Below the pieces are notes generated by a model that saw only the letters and a program-made list of their open reading frames with translations, did no database searches and was not told where the DNA came from. This document shows, in pieces, positions 23,463-31,610 of a stretch of DNA of 64,000 bases (its first letter is position 1; each line of letters opens with the position of its first letter). Location of the stretch: the NCBI RefSeq assembly GCF_024181585.1, contig NZ_CP054258.1, positions 806,001 to 870,000 on the forward strand. Direction: 5' to 3'. The translations under genes and the position numbers were made by a program. This DNA is from Treponema socranskii subsp. buccale (GTDB taxonomy: Bacteria; Spirochaetota; Spirochaetia; Treponematales; Treponemataceae).

Positions 23463-24681
23463 GGTGTGCCGCTCCTATGGATAAAACCGCTTCGATGACG
23501 CTGTCCGTCATATCGCTTGTCATGCCGGGCCACAGCGGAATCGAAATCGTCGATGCGAAACGCTTTTGCGCATTCGGAAAATGTTCTGCACGGAATTCGG
23601 GATATAATTTTTTCCAGTACGTAAAATGAAAGAGGGGTATAAAGTGCACCGAAATGCCGATGCCGCGCGACTGCAGTTCTTTTGCAAAGTCGTCGCGGGA
23701 AATCGTGAGCGCATCCGGTTTTATGCGCATGAGATAGAGATGCCATGCGTTTCCCTCTCCGTCGGGCGGGACTTCGATAAAGTCGAGTTTTGAAAACGCA
23801 TCGTCGTATTTTTTTGCAACAGCTTTCCGCGCTTCCAAAAACGCGCGGGCTTTTTTCAACTGTTCGATGCCGATCGCGGCGAGGATATCGGGTAAATTGA
23901 ATTTCCAGCCGCATTCGGCGATATCGTATTCCCACGAAGCGCGGGGGGACGTATAGCGATCCCATGCGGCTCTGTCCATGCCGTGCATACGCATGAGCGC
24001 GATGCGCTTTGCAAGCTCTTCATCGCGCACGCATACCATACCGCCTTCGCCCGTCGTTATGGTCTTTGTCGCATAAAACGAAAATACACCCGCATCCCCG
24101 ATCGTACCCGCGTAACCGAGCTTTGTCGGAGAAGGGAAGGAGTGCGCCGCATCTTCTATGACGCGGACATCGTACGCTTTTGCAAGGGCGCATATTTTTT
24201 CCATACGGCACACGTTTCCGGCGATGTGTACCGGCACGATCGCTTTTACTCGCTTTCCCTTTTCACTTTTCAATACGGCTTCGATGTTTTGCACGTCGAT
24301 ATTGTAGGAATCTTTTTCGATGTCGGCAAAAAACACGTCCGCTCCCAAATGCCGCGCGCATGCGGCGGTCGATACGAAAGTATAGGGCGTCGTGATCACG
24401 GCGCTTCCCTTTGTAACGCCGCATGCATCCATCGCGAGGATCATACCGCTCGTATTGCTGTTTACGGCAAAGCTTTGGACGTTCCGCACATCGAGTGAAA
24501 GCGCTTCTCTTGCGTCCCGTACATCGCTTCCTACAGCGTTCATCATGTCGGAAAAATCGCTTTCAAAACGCAGCGCGTATTTTCCCGTCGTAAGCCAGCC
24601 GTTTTTAAGCACTTCGAGCACCGCCCGCTCTTCTTCGATGCCTATAGCGGGGCGGGAAAAAGGAACGTGTATGTCAGCCAC
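23455..24681 (-). CDS. DegT/DnrJ/EryC1/StrS family sugar aminotransferase
   Basis: PLP-dependent aminotransferase (or related enzyme) acting on a nucleotide-linked keto sugar, 408 residues. The family start VPFSRPAIGIEEERAVLEVL is near the N-terminus, with KNGWLTTGKYALRFE; the PLP Lys is in FYATKTITTGEGGMV and the Asp/His pocket in VIEDAAHSF. GTG at 24681 is taken as the start because GGAGG lies 6 nt upstream; the frame is open for ~50 more codons but inside the upstream gene. It overlaps that gene (capD-like dehydratase) by 8 nt, which fits a two-step route from UDP-HexNAc via a 4-keto sugar to an amino sugar. Confidence 0.93.
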   Translation of the reverse strand: MADIHVPFSRPAIGIEEERAVLEVLKNGWLTTGKYALRFESDFSDMMNAVGSDVRDAREALSLDVRNVQSFAVNSNTSGMILAMDACGVTKGSAVITTPYTFVSTAACARHLGADVFFADIEKDSYNIDVQNIEAVLKSEKGKRVKAIVPVHIAGNVCRMEKICALAKAYDVRVIEDAAHSFPSPTKLGYAGTIGDAGVFSFYATKTITTGEGGMVCVRDEELAKRIALMRMHGMDRAAWDRYTSPRASWEYDIAECGWKFNLPDILAAIGIEQLKKARAFLEARKAVAKKYDDAFSKLDFIEVPPDGEGNAWHLYLMRIKPDALTISRDDFAKELQSRGIGISVHFIPLFHFTYWKKLYPEFRAEHFPNAQKRFASTISIPLWPGMTSDMTDSVIEAVLSIGAAHHA

Positions 24682-26161
24682 GGTTTGCCTCCGCGTAAAA
24701 GGCTTTGAGAGAGGGGACGTCGTCCGAAAGCACCGCAAGCAGATAATTTTTATTGCGATATTTTTCTTCTTCACCCGAAGTGCGGAAGCACACGGGATGG
24801 AGTTTTTCAAGGAGAGAGCGCAAGTGCGCTTCGGCATACGGCGTGTTTTTCAAACGCATGATTTTTTTGTACGAAGTTTTTTGCGCTTCTTCTTCGGGAA
24901 GCCGTAAGGGTTCGATGGCCCGCTCTCCTTTTCTCGCTCCGGTAAATACGATGTCGATGTCTTTGTACGGTTCGAAACCGCTGAAACGGATGATCTGTTC
25001 GGCGAGCTCCGTTATCTTTACGGGCTGCCCCATATCGAGGAGGTAGGACGAACCGTTTTCGCCGACGCCGCCCGTACGCAAGACGAGGGAGCACGCTTCG
25101 GGTATCGTCATAAAATAGCGTTCCATAGCTTTGTCGGTGACGGTAACGGGGCCTCCGTTTTTAATCTGTTCCATAAAGAGCGGTAAAATGGAACCGCGCG
25201 AACCGAGTACATTGCCGAAGCGGACGAACATAAACGATGTTCCGTCCCGCGCTTTATCGGCATAGGAGAGTACGAGTTTTTCGCACAGCATTTTCGATAC
25301 GCCGTAGACGGAAACGGGACTGACGGCTTTGTCGGTCGAAATGAGTACGAAGCGGCGGACGCCGTGAGCGATGCACGCATCGAGAAGATTTTTCGTGCCG
25401 AATACGTTGTTTTCGATTGCGGCGACGGGATTTTCTTCCATGAGCGGAACGTGTTTATAAGCCGCACAGTGAAAGACGACGTCGCATTTCGTATGCGAAA
25501 CGATGTAGTCGACATAGTCTTTGTCTTTCATGTCGCCGATGATAGGCACGACCGTCGCTTTTTCGCCGACGCCTTCTTTTTGCAAAAGATGCAGTTCGCG
25601 GTCTATTTGATAGATGGAATTTTCGCCGTGTCCGAAGAGGTATAAACGCTCGGCTCCTCCCGACAAAAGCTGACGCGAAAGCTCCGAGCCGATGGAACCT
25701 CCGGCTCCCGTGATGCACACGCGCTTTCCGCGCAAGTATGAAAGGCTTTCTTTCAGCGAAATCGTTACGGGCGTACGTCCGAGTATGTCCAGCGGATCGA
25801 TGTCGCGCGCCTGTACCAAATGCGCCGTACCGTTTACGATCTGGCTCACGCTCGGAAGAATTTTGATATGCTTAAAGCCGCCCGATTTGAGCGTTTCGTA
25901 AATCTCTTTTATCCGTTCGACGCTTGCGCTCGGAATCGCGATGATCGCTTCGTCGCTGTCGGTACATCGCAGAATTTTTGCGATGTCGGCGACCGGACCG
26001 AATATCGGAATGCCGTCGAACTCCTGCCCGATGAGCGATTTGTCGTCGTCGAGAAAGGCTGCGACTTTGCCGAATATTTTTTTGCGCTTGATGTCCGAAG
26101 CGATGGAAATGCCTGCAAATCCCGCGCCGATTATGTACAAATGCTTGTCGGATCTGTTCAC
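24674..26161 (-). CDS. CapD/FlaA1-like nucleotide-sugar 4,6-dehydratase/epimerase, soluble form
   Basis: A 495-residue protein with an N-terminal Rossmann CoA-binding-like domain (YIIGAGFAGISIA) and a C-terminal extended-SDR domain (CITGAGGSIGSELSRQL near 150-165). It likely makes a 4-keto-6-deoxy sugar nucleotide for the next enzyme. WbpM/CapD proteins normally carry four N-terminal membrane helices; these are absent here. The catalytic segment is STDKAVSPVSVYGVSKMLCE: many members of this family have Met in place of the catalytic Tyr, but here Tyr is present in the Y-x3-K pattern. The start is GTG, 8 nt after a consensus -10 box with no Shine-Dalgarno. First gene of the operon. Confidence 0.87.
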   Translation of the reverse strand: MNRSDKHLYIIGAGFAGISIASDIKRKKIFGKVAAFLDDDKSLIGQEFDGIPIFGPVADIAKILRCTDSDEAIIAIPSASVERIKEIYETLKSGGFKHIKILPSVSQIVNGTAHLVQARDIDPLDILGRTPVTISLKESLSYLRGKRVCITGAGGSIGSELSRQLLSGGAERLYLFGHGENSIYQIDRELHLLQKEGVGEKATVVPIIGDMKDKDYVDYIVSHTKCDVVFHCAAYKHVPLMEENPVAAIENNVFGTKNLLDACIAHGVRRFVLISTDKAVSPVSVYGVSKMLCEKLVLSYADKARDGTSFMFVRFGNVLGSRGSILPLFMEQIKNGGPVTVTDKAMERYFMTIPEACSLVLRTGGVGENGSSYLLDMGQPVKITELAEQIIRFSGFEPYKDIDIVFTGARKGERAIEPLRLPEEEAQKTSYKKIMRLKNTPYAEAHLRSLLEKLHPVCFRTSGEEEKYRNKNYLLAVLSDDVPSLKAFYAEANRG

Positions 26162-26169
26162 AGTTTTTT

Positions 26170-26198
26170 ATTATAGCACAGCCGTCCGCGTTTTACAA
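26170..26198 (-). promoter_or_regulatory. Promoter of the nucleotide-sugar/xanthine-dehydrogenase-like operon
   Basis: On the minus strand TTGTAA (26198-26193), 17-bp spacer, TATAAT (26175-26170), then 8 nt to the GTG at 26161. The -10 is a perfect consensus, the distance leaves no room for an RBS, and a leaderless GTG start is predicted. Confidence 0.65.
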
Positions 26199-26433
26199 TT
26201 CGATAACGCAGCCTGCACAGGCGCAGGCAGGGTACGCGGACGAGTGCATGAACGGAGCGGGCGGAAAACGACGATTTTACATTCGGAAGAGGGGGTAGCG
26301 CAAAAGACCGGAGCGCTCTGCGCGAGGACTTTGGAGCGAGGGGGAGACTTCCCCCCTTGTAAAAAAATCTAAACACGCCTTTCTTTTATTCCGATTATAG
26401 TAGTGTGAATATGTATAGGTAAGGGAGGAATCC

Positions 26434-26961
26434 GTGAAAAAAATATCGCTTGCACTGTGTGTTGTGTTTTTCGGCACAGTCTGCTCTTGGGCGACGGAGC
26501 TTTCGTTTCAAGTCGTTCAGCACAACGATGCGCTCGATACGGTGAGTGAAGAGACGCTCGTCATCGAAGATCAGATTCTCGATTATTTTTTCAATTTCGG
26601 CGATATCGTTACGAACGAACCGGCTCTTGCGGCTGTCGTCGAAGATGCCGAGGGCTTGCGGAAGACGGCGTACGCGATTGCAGCATCGGGCGGCGCCGAA
26701 TATTTTATACAGCTCAGGCTTTTTTACAGCGGAAAAAGATCGAAGAATTCTGCAAACATATCGCTTAAAAATCTTGTGTACGTGCAGTGGACGATCACGG
26801 AGGCGGCAAGCGGTAAAAAGATTGCCGAGGTAAAATCGAAAGTCCGGAAACCCGCGTCGGGCAGAACCGATGTCGAAGGCGTAAAAGAATACGCCGCTTC
26901 CGTTGCCGATGCGATAAGAAAAGAGCTGTATAAAGAAATCGATAAAAAATCCAAACGCTGA
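26434..26961 (+). CDS. Hypothetical exported protein
   Basis: A 175-residue protein with a signal peptide (KKISLALCVVFFGTVCSWA, cleavage after about residue 20). The mature part has Asp/Glu-rich helices and a beta segment LVYVQWTITEAASGKKIAEV; it ends with a Lys-rich helix. This resembles spirochaetal proteins of unknown function that are exported to the periplasm, but I do not recognise the family. The GTG start has AGGGAGG 6 nt upstream, and TATAGT at 26396-26401 may be the -10 box. It is followed after 19 nt by the SPOR-domain gene and is probably cotranscribed with it, suggesting a cell-envelope role. Confidence 0.75.
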   Translation: MKKISLALCVVFFGTVCSWATELSFQVVQHNDALDTVSEETLVIEDQILDYFFNFGDIVTNEPALAAVVEDAEGLRKTAYAIAASGGAEYFIQLRLFYSGKRSKNSANISLKNLVYVQWTITEAASGKKIAEVKSKVRKPASGRTDVEGVKEYAASVADAIRKELYKEIDKKSKR

Positions 26962-26980
26962 CAAGAGACGGGGATATGCC

Positions 26981-28624
26981 ATGTCGAAAAAAATCAATTT
27001 ATTTTTCCTGCTGATAAGCTGTCTGCTCTTTACTTCGTTCAGTCCTTCGCTTGACGGCAGGGCTGTCGTCGCCGATCCCGGTGTGCTGCCCGAGGGGTAT
27101 TTTGCAAAAACCGTCGGTTATCTTCCGGGCGACAGCATTATCGTGTCGAACTTCGCCGCGGGAAAAACGCTCGATATTCTTGTCGTCGGCTCTCTCGACC
27201 AATCCGAAGGTGTTGCGATCCTTTTGTCACCTGAAGCGGCCGCGGAACTCGGTATCGTAAAAGATTCGAACGTCATCGTAAAGATCACAAAGCGGAGCGG
27301 CGAGCTCGACGAAGCGGTATCGGGAACTGCCGTTATCGCACAAGGGGAGACGCTTCTTTCCGCGGAAGAAAATACGGAAAGCGCTGCGGCAGACAGCGGG
27401 GTTAAAGGAACGGACTCGGCTGAAAGTGAAGATAAAAGCGGAGAAGAAACGCCGCCTGTTTCGGGTGATGAGACTTTGATTTCCGAAAGCGCAGATGATG
27501 CCGCACCGGCTGAAGCCGACGTTCAAAACGACGAAAGCGAAGTCGATAAGGCGGGAAGCGATGATGCGGAAGCGATTTCCGATGAGCGCGTAACGGACGA
27601 ACCGGTCGTAACGGAAGCGGAAGGTGAAGAAGGAGAGCGCATTGCTGAGAAAACGGACGCACAAGAGGAAGCTTCCGATGAAGGCGAAGCCGTGCCCGAA
27701 ACGATAGGTGCGACCGAAGAAGAAGCTTTGCCCGATGAAAAAGTCATCGCAGAGGACGTGCCCGAAGATGTGCGGGAAAAGTCGGAAGCGGCAGCGGAAG
27801 ATATACCGGCGGAATCGGAGGCGATTTCCGATGAGCGCGTGACGGACGAACCGGTCGTAACGGAAGCCGAATCGGATGAAATGCCCGCTGAGGCGGAAGA
27901 AAGGGTGTCTTCCGAAAGCGTACCGTCTGCCGAAAGCGTACCGTCTGCCGAAAGTGTGCCGTCCGCCGAAAGTGTGCCGTCCGCCGAAAGTGTGCCGTCC
28001 GCCGAAGCAGCCGATGAAAAGATCGCCGATGTTCCGCCTGAAGAAGAGCGGGATATCGCAGGCGATACGCTGCCTGAAAGCGATAAAGCGCCGGAGGATG
28101 AAAAAGGGGGGGCGGAAGAGCTCATCGCAGAACCCGTCGAAAGTGCGCCTCCGGCGGACGATAATTCCTATAAAGCGATCGTGCTTACGGATGCGGACGA
28201 TTCGGAGAGTAAAACGGAGAGTGCGGCTGAAGCTTCCGCAGAAACCCGCACGACCGAAAGCCTACAAGCCGAATCCGTCAGCGAAAGCGATGTGAGCACC
28301 GCACAAAGCACCGTTTCCCCATCGCGCGACTTGGGAAGTGCCGCATCGATAGCGCGCGAATACGGCGTACGTACGGCGGAAAATCTTTCGTCGCTCGACA
28401 AAGGAACCTATTACGTGCAGATAGCGGCTTTTTCGGCTCCGTCCAATATCCGCGAAACGCTCGGCAAGTACGGCCGCGATTATCCCGTAACGCTCGTACC
28501 TCTCGCATCGGGGGGCGCGACGCAGGTTATGATCGGACCGCTTTCCGTCGACGAATACGCGGTCGTTTTGGAGCGGTTTAAGTTGTACGGTTACAAAGAT
28601 GCGTTTGTTCGGAAAATCCGCTGA
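26981..28624 (+). CDS. SPOR-domain envelope protein with acidic repeat linker
   Basis: A 547-residue exported protein. An N-terminal hydrophobic segment (NLFFLLISCLLFTSF) may be a signal peptide or lipoprotein signal. Residues ~25-105 resemble the beta-barrel (double-psi/RlpA-like) part of septal-ring proteins (GYFAKTVGYLPGDSIIVSN). A long acidic, disordered linker (~110-430) is rich in Glu, Asp, Ser, Ala, with five tandem SVPSAE hexapeptides and two copies of AISDERVTDEPVVTEAE. The last ~75 residues are a SPOR domain (GTYYVQIAAFSAPSNIRETL ... VMIGPLSVDEY), which binds denuded peptidoglycan at division sites. Likely septal or cell-wall-associated. Composition of the linker is acidic, unlike neighbours. 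Confidence 0.82.
   Translation: MSKKINLFFLLISCLLFTSFSPSLDGRAVVADPGVLPEGYFAKTVGYLPGDSIIVSNFAAGKTLDILVVGSLDQSEGVAILLSPEAAAELGIVKDSNVIVKITKRSGELDEAVSGTAVIAQGETLLSAEENTESAAADSGVKGTDSAESEDKSGEETPPVSGDETLISESADDAAPAEADVQNDESEVDKAGSDDAEAISDERVTDEPVVTEAEGEEGERIAEKTDAQEEASDEGEAVPETIGATEEEALPDEKVIAEDVPEDVREKSEAAAEDIPAESEAISDERVTDEPVVTEAESDEMPAEAEERVSSESVPSAESVPSAESVPSAESVPSAESVPSAEAADEKIADVPPEEERDIAGDTLPESDKAPEDEKGGAEELIAEPVESAPPADDNSYKAIVLTDADDSESKTESAAEASAETRTTESLQAESVSESDVSTAQSTVSPSRDLGSAASIAREYGVRTAENLSSLDKGTYYVQIAAFSAPSNIRETLGKYGRDYPVTLVPLASGGATQVMIGPLSVDEYAVVLERFKLYGYKDAFVRKIR
27914..28003 (+). repeat. Five tandem 18-bp repeats within the SPOR protein gene
   Basis: Units start at 27914, 27932, 27950, 27968 and 27986. 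The first two are GAAAGCGTACCGTCTGCC and the last three GAAAGTGTGCCGTCCGCC, each coding for one SVPSAE-type hexapeptide. The identical units suggest recent expansion and a site prone to length variation without frameshift. Confidence 0.9.
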
Positions 28625-28660
28625 TTTCGTGCGGACTGTACATTGATTAATAATTATTAA

Positions 28661-28691
28661 AAAGCCGCCTCGTCCGAGGCGGTCTTTTTTT
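28661..28691. terminator. Bidirectional rho-independent terminator
   Basis: CCGCCTCG (28665-28672) pairs with CGAGGCGG (28675-28682), followed by CTTTTTTT on the plus strand and flanked by AAAAAG on the left, so it works in both directions. It lies between the convergent SPOR and ilvE genes. Confidence 0.9.
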
Positions 28692-28702
28692 ATCGATGGC
28701 GA

Positions 28703-29935
28703 TTATTTTACTTCGTATATCCAGCCTTTCGGCGCGGGGATGTGTCCCATCTGTATGCCCGTGAGCGTGTCGTACAGTTTTTGGAGCACGGGGCCCATGC
28801 CGTTTTCGCAGGCGGAAAAGCGTATGTCCCTGCCGTGATCGTATATGCCGCACACGGGGGAGATGACCGCCGCCGTTCCGCACAAACCGCATTCGGCGAA
28901 CGATGCAAGCTCCCGCTTATCGATTTTGCGCTCTTCGACGGGGACGTGCAGAATATTTTCCGCGATGTACACGAGCGAGCGGCGAGTGATCGACGGAAGG
29001 ATCGTGTCGGATTTCGGAGTAACGATTTTGCCGTCGTGCGTAATGAACAGAACATTGGCGCCGCCCGTCTCTTCGATAAACGTGTGTGTCGCGGGATCGA
29101 GGTAGATGTTTTCGGCAAATCCGTTTTTATGCGCGTCGACGATGTTGTGCAAACTCATCGCGTAATTGATACCCGCTTTGATATCGCCCGTTCCGCGGGG
29201 AGCTGCGCGGTCGGAATCGGAAATGCGTACGGCGATCGATTTGACGCCGCCTTTAAAATACGGGCCGACGGGAGTGACGAAGATGCGGAATTGGTATTCG
29301 TCGGCGGGCTTTACGCCGATGACGGGATTCGCACCGAACATATAGGGACGGATGTACAGCGTCGCACCGCTTCCGTAGGGCGGCACGTAGGATTTATTCG
29401 CTTTGACGACGGCGAGAACGGCTTCGACGAAGCGTTCTTTCGGAAATACGGGCATTTCGAGCCGCTCGCACGAACGCTCCATACGCTCACCGTTTAAATT
29501 CGGTCGGAACGTAACGATGCGGCCGTCTTCGGTCGTGTATGCTTTGAGACCTTCGAAACAGGTCTGTGCATACTGAAGGACACCCGCGCATTCGGAAAGG
29601 GAAACCGTATCGTCGGAAACGAGTTTGCCGGCGTTCCATTTGCCGTTTTTGAATTCGGCGACGAAGCGCTTGTCCGTTTTCATGTAGCCGAAGGGGAGAT
29701 TTGCCCAGTCGATTTTTTTGATCGATTTTTTCGCCGCGGTTTTTGCCGCCGGCTTTTTAACGCTCTTTTTTACCGCTGCGGATTTTTTTGCCGTTTTCTT
29801 TTCGAACGTTTTTTTCAAAGCGGTCTTTGCCTGCGCTTTTGCCGTTTTGTTTGCCGCACGCTTTACCGTTTTTGCCGCCGTCGCCTTTTTCATACCGGCC
29901 TTTGCCGGTTTTTTTACCGCTTTTATCGTTGCCAT
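28703..29935 (-). CDS. ilvE: Branched-chain amino acid aminotransferase with histone-H1-like N-terminal tail
   Basis: PLP enzyme interconverting branched-chain amino acids and their keto acids. The catalytic part (~residues 75-410) is a full-length class IV aminotransferase of the eukaryote-like BCAT2 type: LPFGYMKTDKRF at its start, PLP Lys in GTGDIKAGINYAMSL, and EETGGANVLFI. In front is a 74-residue tail with 26 Lys by hand count and mostly Ala, Thr and Ser otherwise (for example KKPAAKTAAKKSIKK). ATG at 29935 has GGAG 7 nt upstream, so the tail is translated. A GTG six bases further upstream is too close to the RBS. Isolated gene between terminator and ribF. Confidence 0.9.
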   Translation of the reverse strand: MATIKAVKKPAKAGMKKATAAKTVKRAANKTAKAQAKTALKKTFEKKTAKKSAAVKKSVKKPAAKTAAKKSIKKIDWANLPFGYMKTDKRFVAEFKNGKWNAGKLVSDDTVSLSECAGVLQYAQTCFEGLKAYTTEDGRIVTFRPNLNGERMERSCERLEMPVFPKERFVEAVLAVVKANKSYVPPYGSGATLYIRPYMFGANPVIGVKPADEYQFRIFVTPVGPYFKGGVKSIAVRISDSDRAAPRGTGDIKAGINYAMSLHNIVDAHKNGFAENIYLDPATHTFIEETGGANVLFITHDGKIVTPKSDTILPSITRRSLVYIAENILHVPVEERKIDKRELASFAECGLCGTAAVISPVCGIYDHGRDIRFSACENGMGPVLQKLYDTLTGIQMGHIPAPKGWIYEVK

Positions 29936-30087
29936 ATCCACGCTCCAAAATGCACCGCAGCTTTGCCGCTGCGGACGTGTTAATAAAAATTAATATATTC
30001 TAACGCGCACGGATATTTTTTTCAATACGTATATCTGCAGTACATTATCTGTCCGTATCTTTTTTGCGCGACATTTTTTTTGAAATG

Positions 30088-30096
30088 TGATAGAGT
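30088..30096 (+). promoter_or_regulatory. Extended -10 promoter of the FAD synthetase gene
   Basis: TG-A-TAGAGT (30088-30096) is followed by 8 nt and the ATG at 30105. No clear -35 and no Shine-Dalgarno; near-leaderless mRNA predicted. Confidence 0.45.
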
Positions 30097-30104
30097 ATGC
30101 CGTC

Positions 30105-30932
30105 ATGATACGTTTTACGTGGGAAGAGATCGAAAGCATTGTCGCAGGAAAAACTGCGCTTCCCGACGTGTTTGCGCGCGGTACGGCGCTCACGGTCGGA
30201 AACTTCGACGGCCCTCATATCGGGCACGATTCGCTGTTCGCCCTCGTCAGGGCGGAAGCGAAAAAAGACGATCTTACCCCCGGCGTCGTCGCGTTTAAGC
30301 AATCGCTCGGTGCTTTCAAATCCGAGGGATTTTACGAAGGCGATCTTTCGACGCTCGCACAGCGGCTTTCGGTCATCGAAGCGAGGGGCATGGCGTTCGC
30401 GATAGTCATTGACTTTTCCGATAAATTCGGTAAAATGGATGGACACAGTTTTTTATCGATGCTTGTGCGCGGCTGCGGCATGAAATTCATTGCGGAAGGC
30501 TGGGATTTTCGCTGCGGTTACCGCGGTGCGTACGGCATGAAGGAAATCCGCGCGTTTTCACGTAAAAGCGGCATCGTTTCGGAGTTTCCGGAGCCGACGC
30601 TGTATGAGGGAGAGCGTGTAAGCTCTTCGCTTATCCGCATGCGCGTTTTCAAAGGCGACATCCGTTCGGCCGAAGCCATGCTCGGCAGAAAATACGCGCT
30701 CGACTGTTCCACTTCCGTTTGGAAAAGGGACGGAGGCGCGCTTACGGCGGAACGCAGCGCTTTTGTGCAAGTGCTGCCCGAACACGGTACTTACGGCGTT
30801 CGCGTCATAACCGACGGATGCGTTTCGGAAGCCCGCTTTACGGCAAAATCTCATATCCTTTGCCTTGAGAATTTGCAAAAAGACGTGCGGCATATAAAGG
30901 CTGTAGAATTTATAAGAACGATAAAAGAATAG
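30105..30932 (+). CDS. ribF: FAD synthetase (RibF N-terminal domain family), without riboflavin kinase domain
   Basis: Adenylyltransferase-type enzyme converting FMN and ATP to FAD, 275 residues. The nucleotidyltransferase signature GNFDGPHIGH is at residues 32-41, and SSSLIRMRVFKGD matches the ISST-x-IR motif. A usual bifunctional RibF is ~310 residues with a C-terminal riboflavin kinase barrel; here the C-terminal ~85 residues keep a short beta segment (ALTAERSAFVQVLPEHGTYG) that may be a reduced kinase domain without the usual GYPTAN motif. The true start is ATG 30105, not the in-frame codon at 30087. It lies 10 nt before rpsO in the order ribF-rpsO-pnp, common in bacteria. Confidence 0.83.
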   Translation: MIRFTWEEIESIVAGKTALPDVFARGTALTVGNFDGPHIGHDSLFALVRAEAKKDDLTPGVVAFKQSLGAFKSEGFYEGDLSTLAQRLSVIEARGMAFAIVIDFSDKFGKMDGHSFLSMLVRGCGMKFIAEGWDFRCGYRGAYGMKEIRAFSRKSGIVSEFPEPTLYEGERVSSSLIRMRVFKGDIRSAEAMLGRKYALDCSTSVWKRDGGALTAERSAFVQVLPEHGTYGVRVITDGCVSEARFTAKSHILCLENLQKDVRHIKAVEFIRTIKE

Positions 30933-30942
30933 GAGTATACGA

Positions 30943-31212
30943 ATGGCACTCTCGAAAGAAGCGGCATCCGCCGTTATCGCAAAATACGGTGCGAACGAAC
31001 ACGACACCGGCAACACAAAAGTGCAGGTCGCCCTGCTCACCGAACGCATCCAGCAGCTCACGGAGCACGAACGCGCTTTTCCGAAAGATAAAAGCGCAAA
31101 GCGCGCGCTGCTGAAAATCGTCGGCGCGAGGAGAAAGCTCTTGAAATATTTCGAGCGGACGAATCTCGAAGCGTACCGCTCTCTTATCAAAGAGCTCGGT
31201 ATCCGTAAATAA
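30943..31212 (+). CDS. rpsO: 30S ribosomal protein S15
   Basis: Primary 16S rRNA-binding protein of the small subunit platform, 89 residues, exactly the usual length. Family signatures: DTGNTKVQVALLTERIQQLTEH, then a helix with RRKLLKYFERTNLEAYRSLI, ending LGIRK. The gene is preceded by AGGAG and 10 nt after the FAD synthetase gene, and it is followed by a strong terminator before pnp, which uncouples the two. Confidence 0.97.
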   Translation: MALSKEAASAVIAKYGANEHDTGNTKVQVALLTERIQQLTEHERAFPKDKSAKRALLKIVGARRKLLKYFERTNLEAYRSLIKELGIRK

Positions 31213-31219
31213 CGCAAGC

Positions 31220-31267
31220 AAAAAAGCCTGCATGACCGCTTGCTCCGGCGGCGCAGGCTTTTTTTAT
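31220..31267 (+). terminator. Rho-independent terminator after rpsO
   Basis: AAAAAGCCTGC near 31222-31232 pairs with GCAGGCTTTTT at 31252-31262, with an A-run on the left and a T-run on the right, so it can act in both directions. The loop contains a smaller CGCTTGCTCCGGCGGCG hairpin. Confidence 0.85.
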
Positions 31268-31423
31268 AGCATCGATCGGTTATTGATTTCAATTTCGGTC
31301 ATTTTATGCGTCGATTGAATTTTGAAAATAAGCCGAATTGTGCGGATGCGGAATTCCGACCGTATGCCGTCCATTATGAATTTTATTAATTATTAATTTC
31401 GGAAAAGAACGACAAAGAATTGA

Positions 31424-31605
31424 GAACGGTAAAACGAAACGTTGAAATAGCGCGTCTCGTTTTACTTCGAGTTTTCTTTTGAAAACTCGTGATATACGTG
31501 TGCGCCGCTCGAAACTTCGCGCTTACGCGCTTGTTGCGAGTCCCGCGCACGAATGCGACATCTTCGGAAGTTGACACTTCCTGCAATGCCGCATTTTTAG
31601 GAAGG
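31424..31605 (+). repeat. Family C hairpin repeat abutting the pnp start
   Basis: Modules in order: GGTAAAACGAAACG/CGTCTCGTTTTAC with GAAATAGCG in the loop; CGAGTTTTC-TTTT-GAAAACTCG; a longer GTGTGCGC...GCGCAC stem containing GCGC-TTAC-GCGC; and AATGCGACA...TGCCGCATT enclosing GGAAGTTGACACTTCC. It ends AGGAAGG, which serves as the Shine-Dalgarno of pnp (ATG at 31611). TTGACA at 31571-31576 is placed as in the copy at 8975, though the matching -10 is weak here. Confidence 0.75.
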
Positions 31606-31610
31606 ACAAG

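Noticed and set aside
26330..26370. GGGGGAGACTTCCCCCC hairpin as a terminator
   Set aside because: No T-run follows the stem on either strand, and it lies between divergent genes.
27914..28003. Regular short repeats considered as a CRISPR array
   Set aside because: The units are 18 bp, directly adjacent with no spacers, and in frame with a coding sequence.
27523..28125. Long Ser/Thr/Ala-rich open frame on the minus strand inside the SPOR gene
   Set aside because: It is the mirror of the repetitive Glu/Ser/Ala-rich linker; it has no RBS and the plus-strand protein has clear domains.
30558..31292. 244-residue minus-strand frame across the FAD synthetase gene and rpsO
   Set aside because: It covers two well-recognised genes on the other strand and its sequence shows no protein features.
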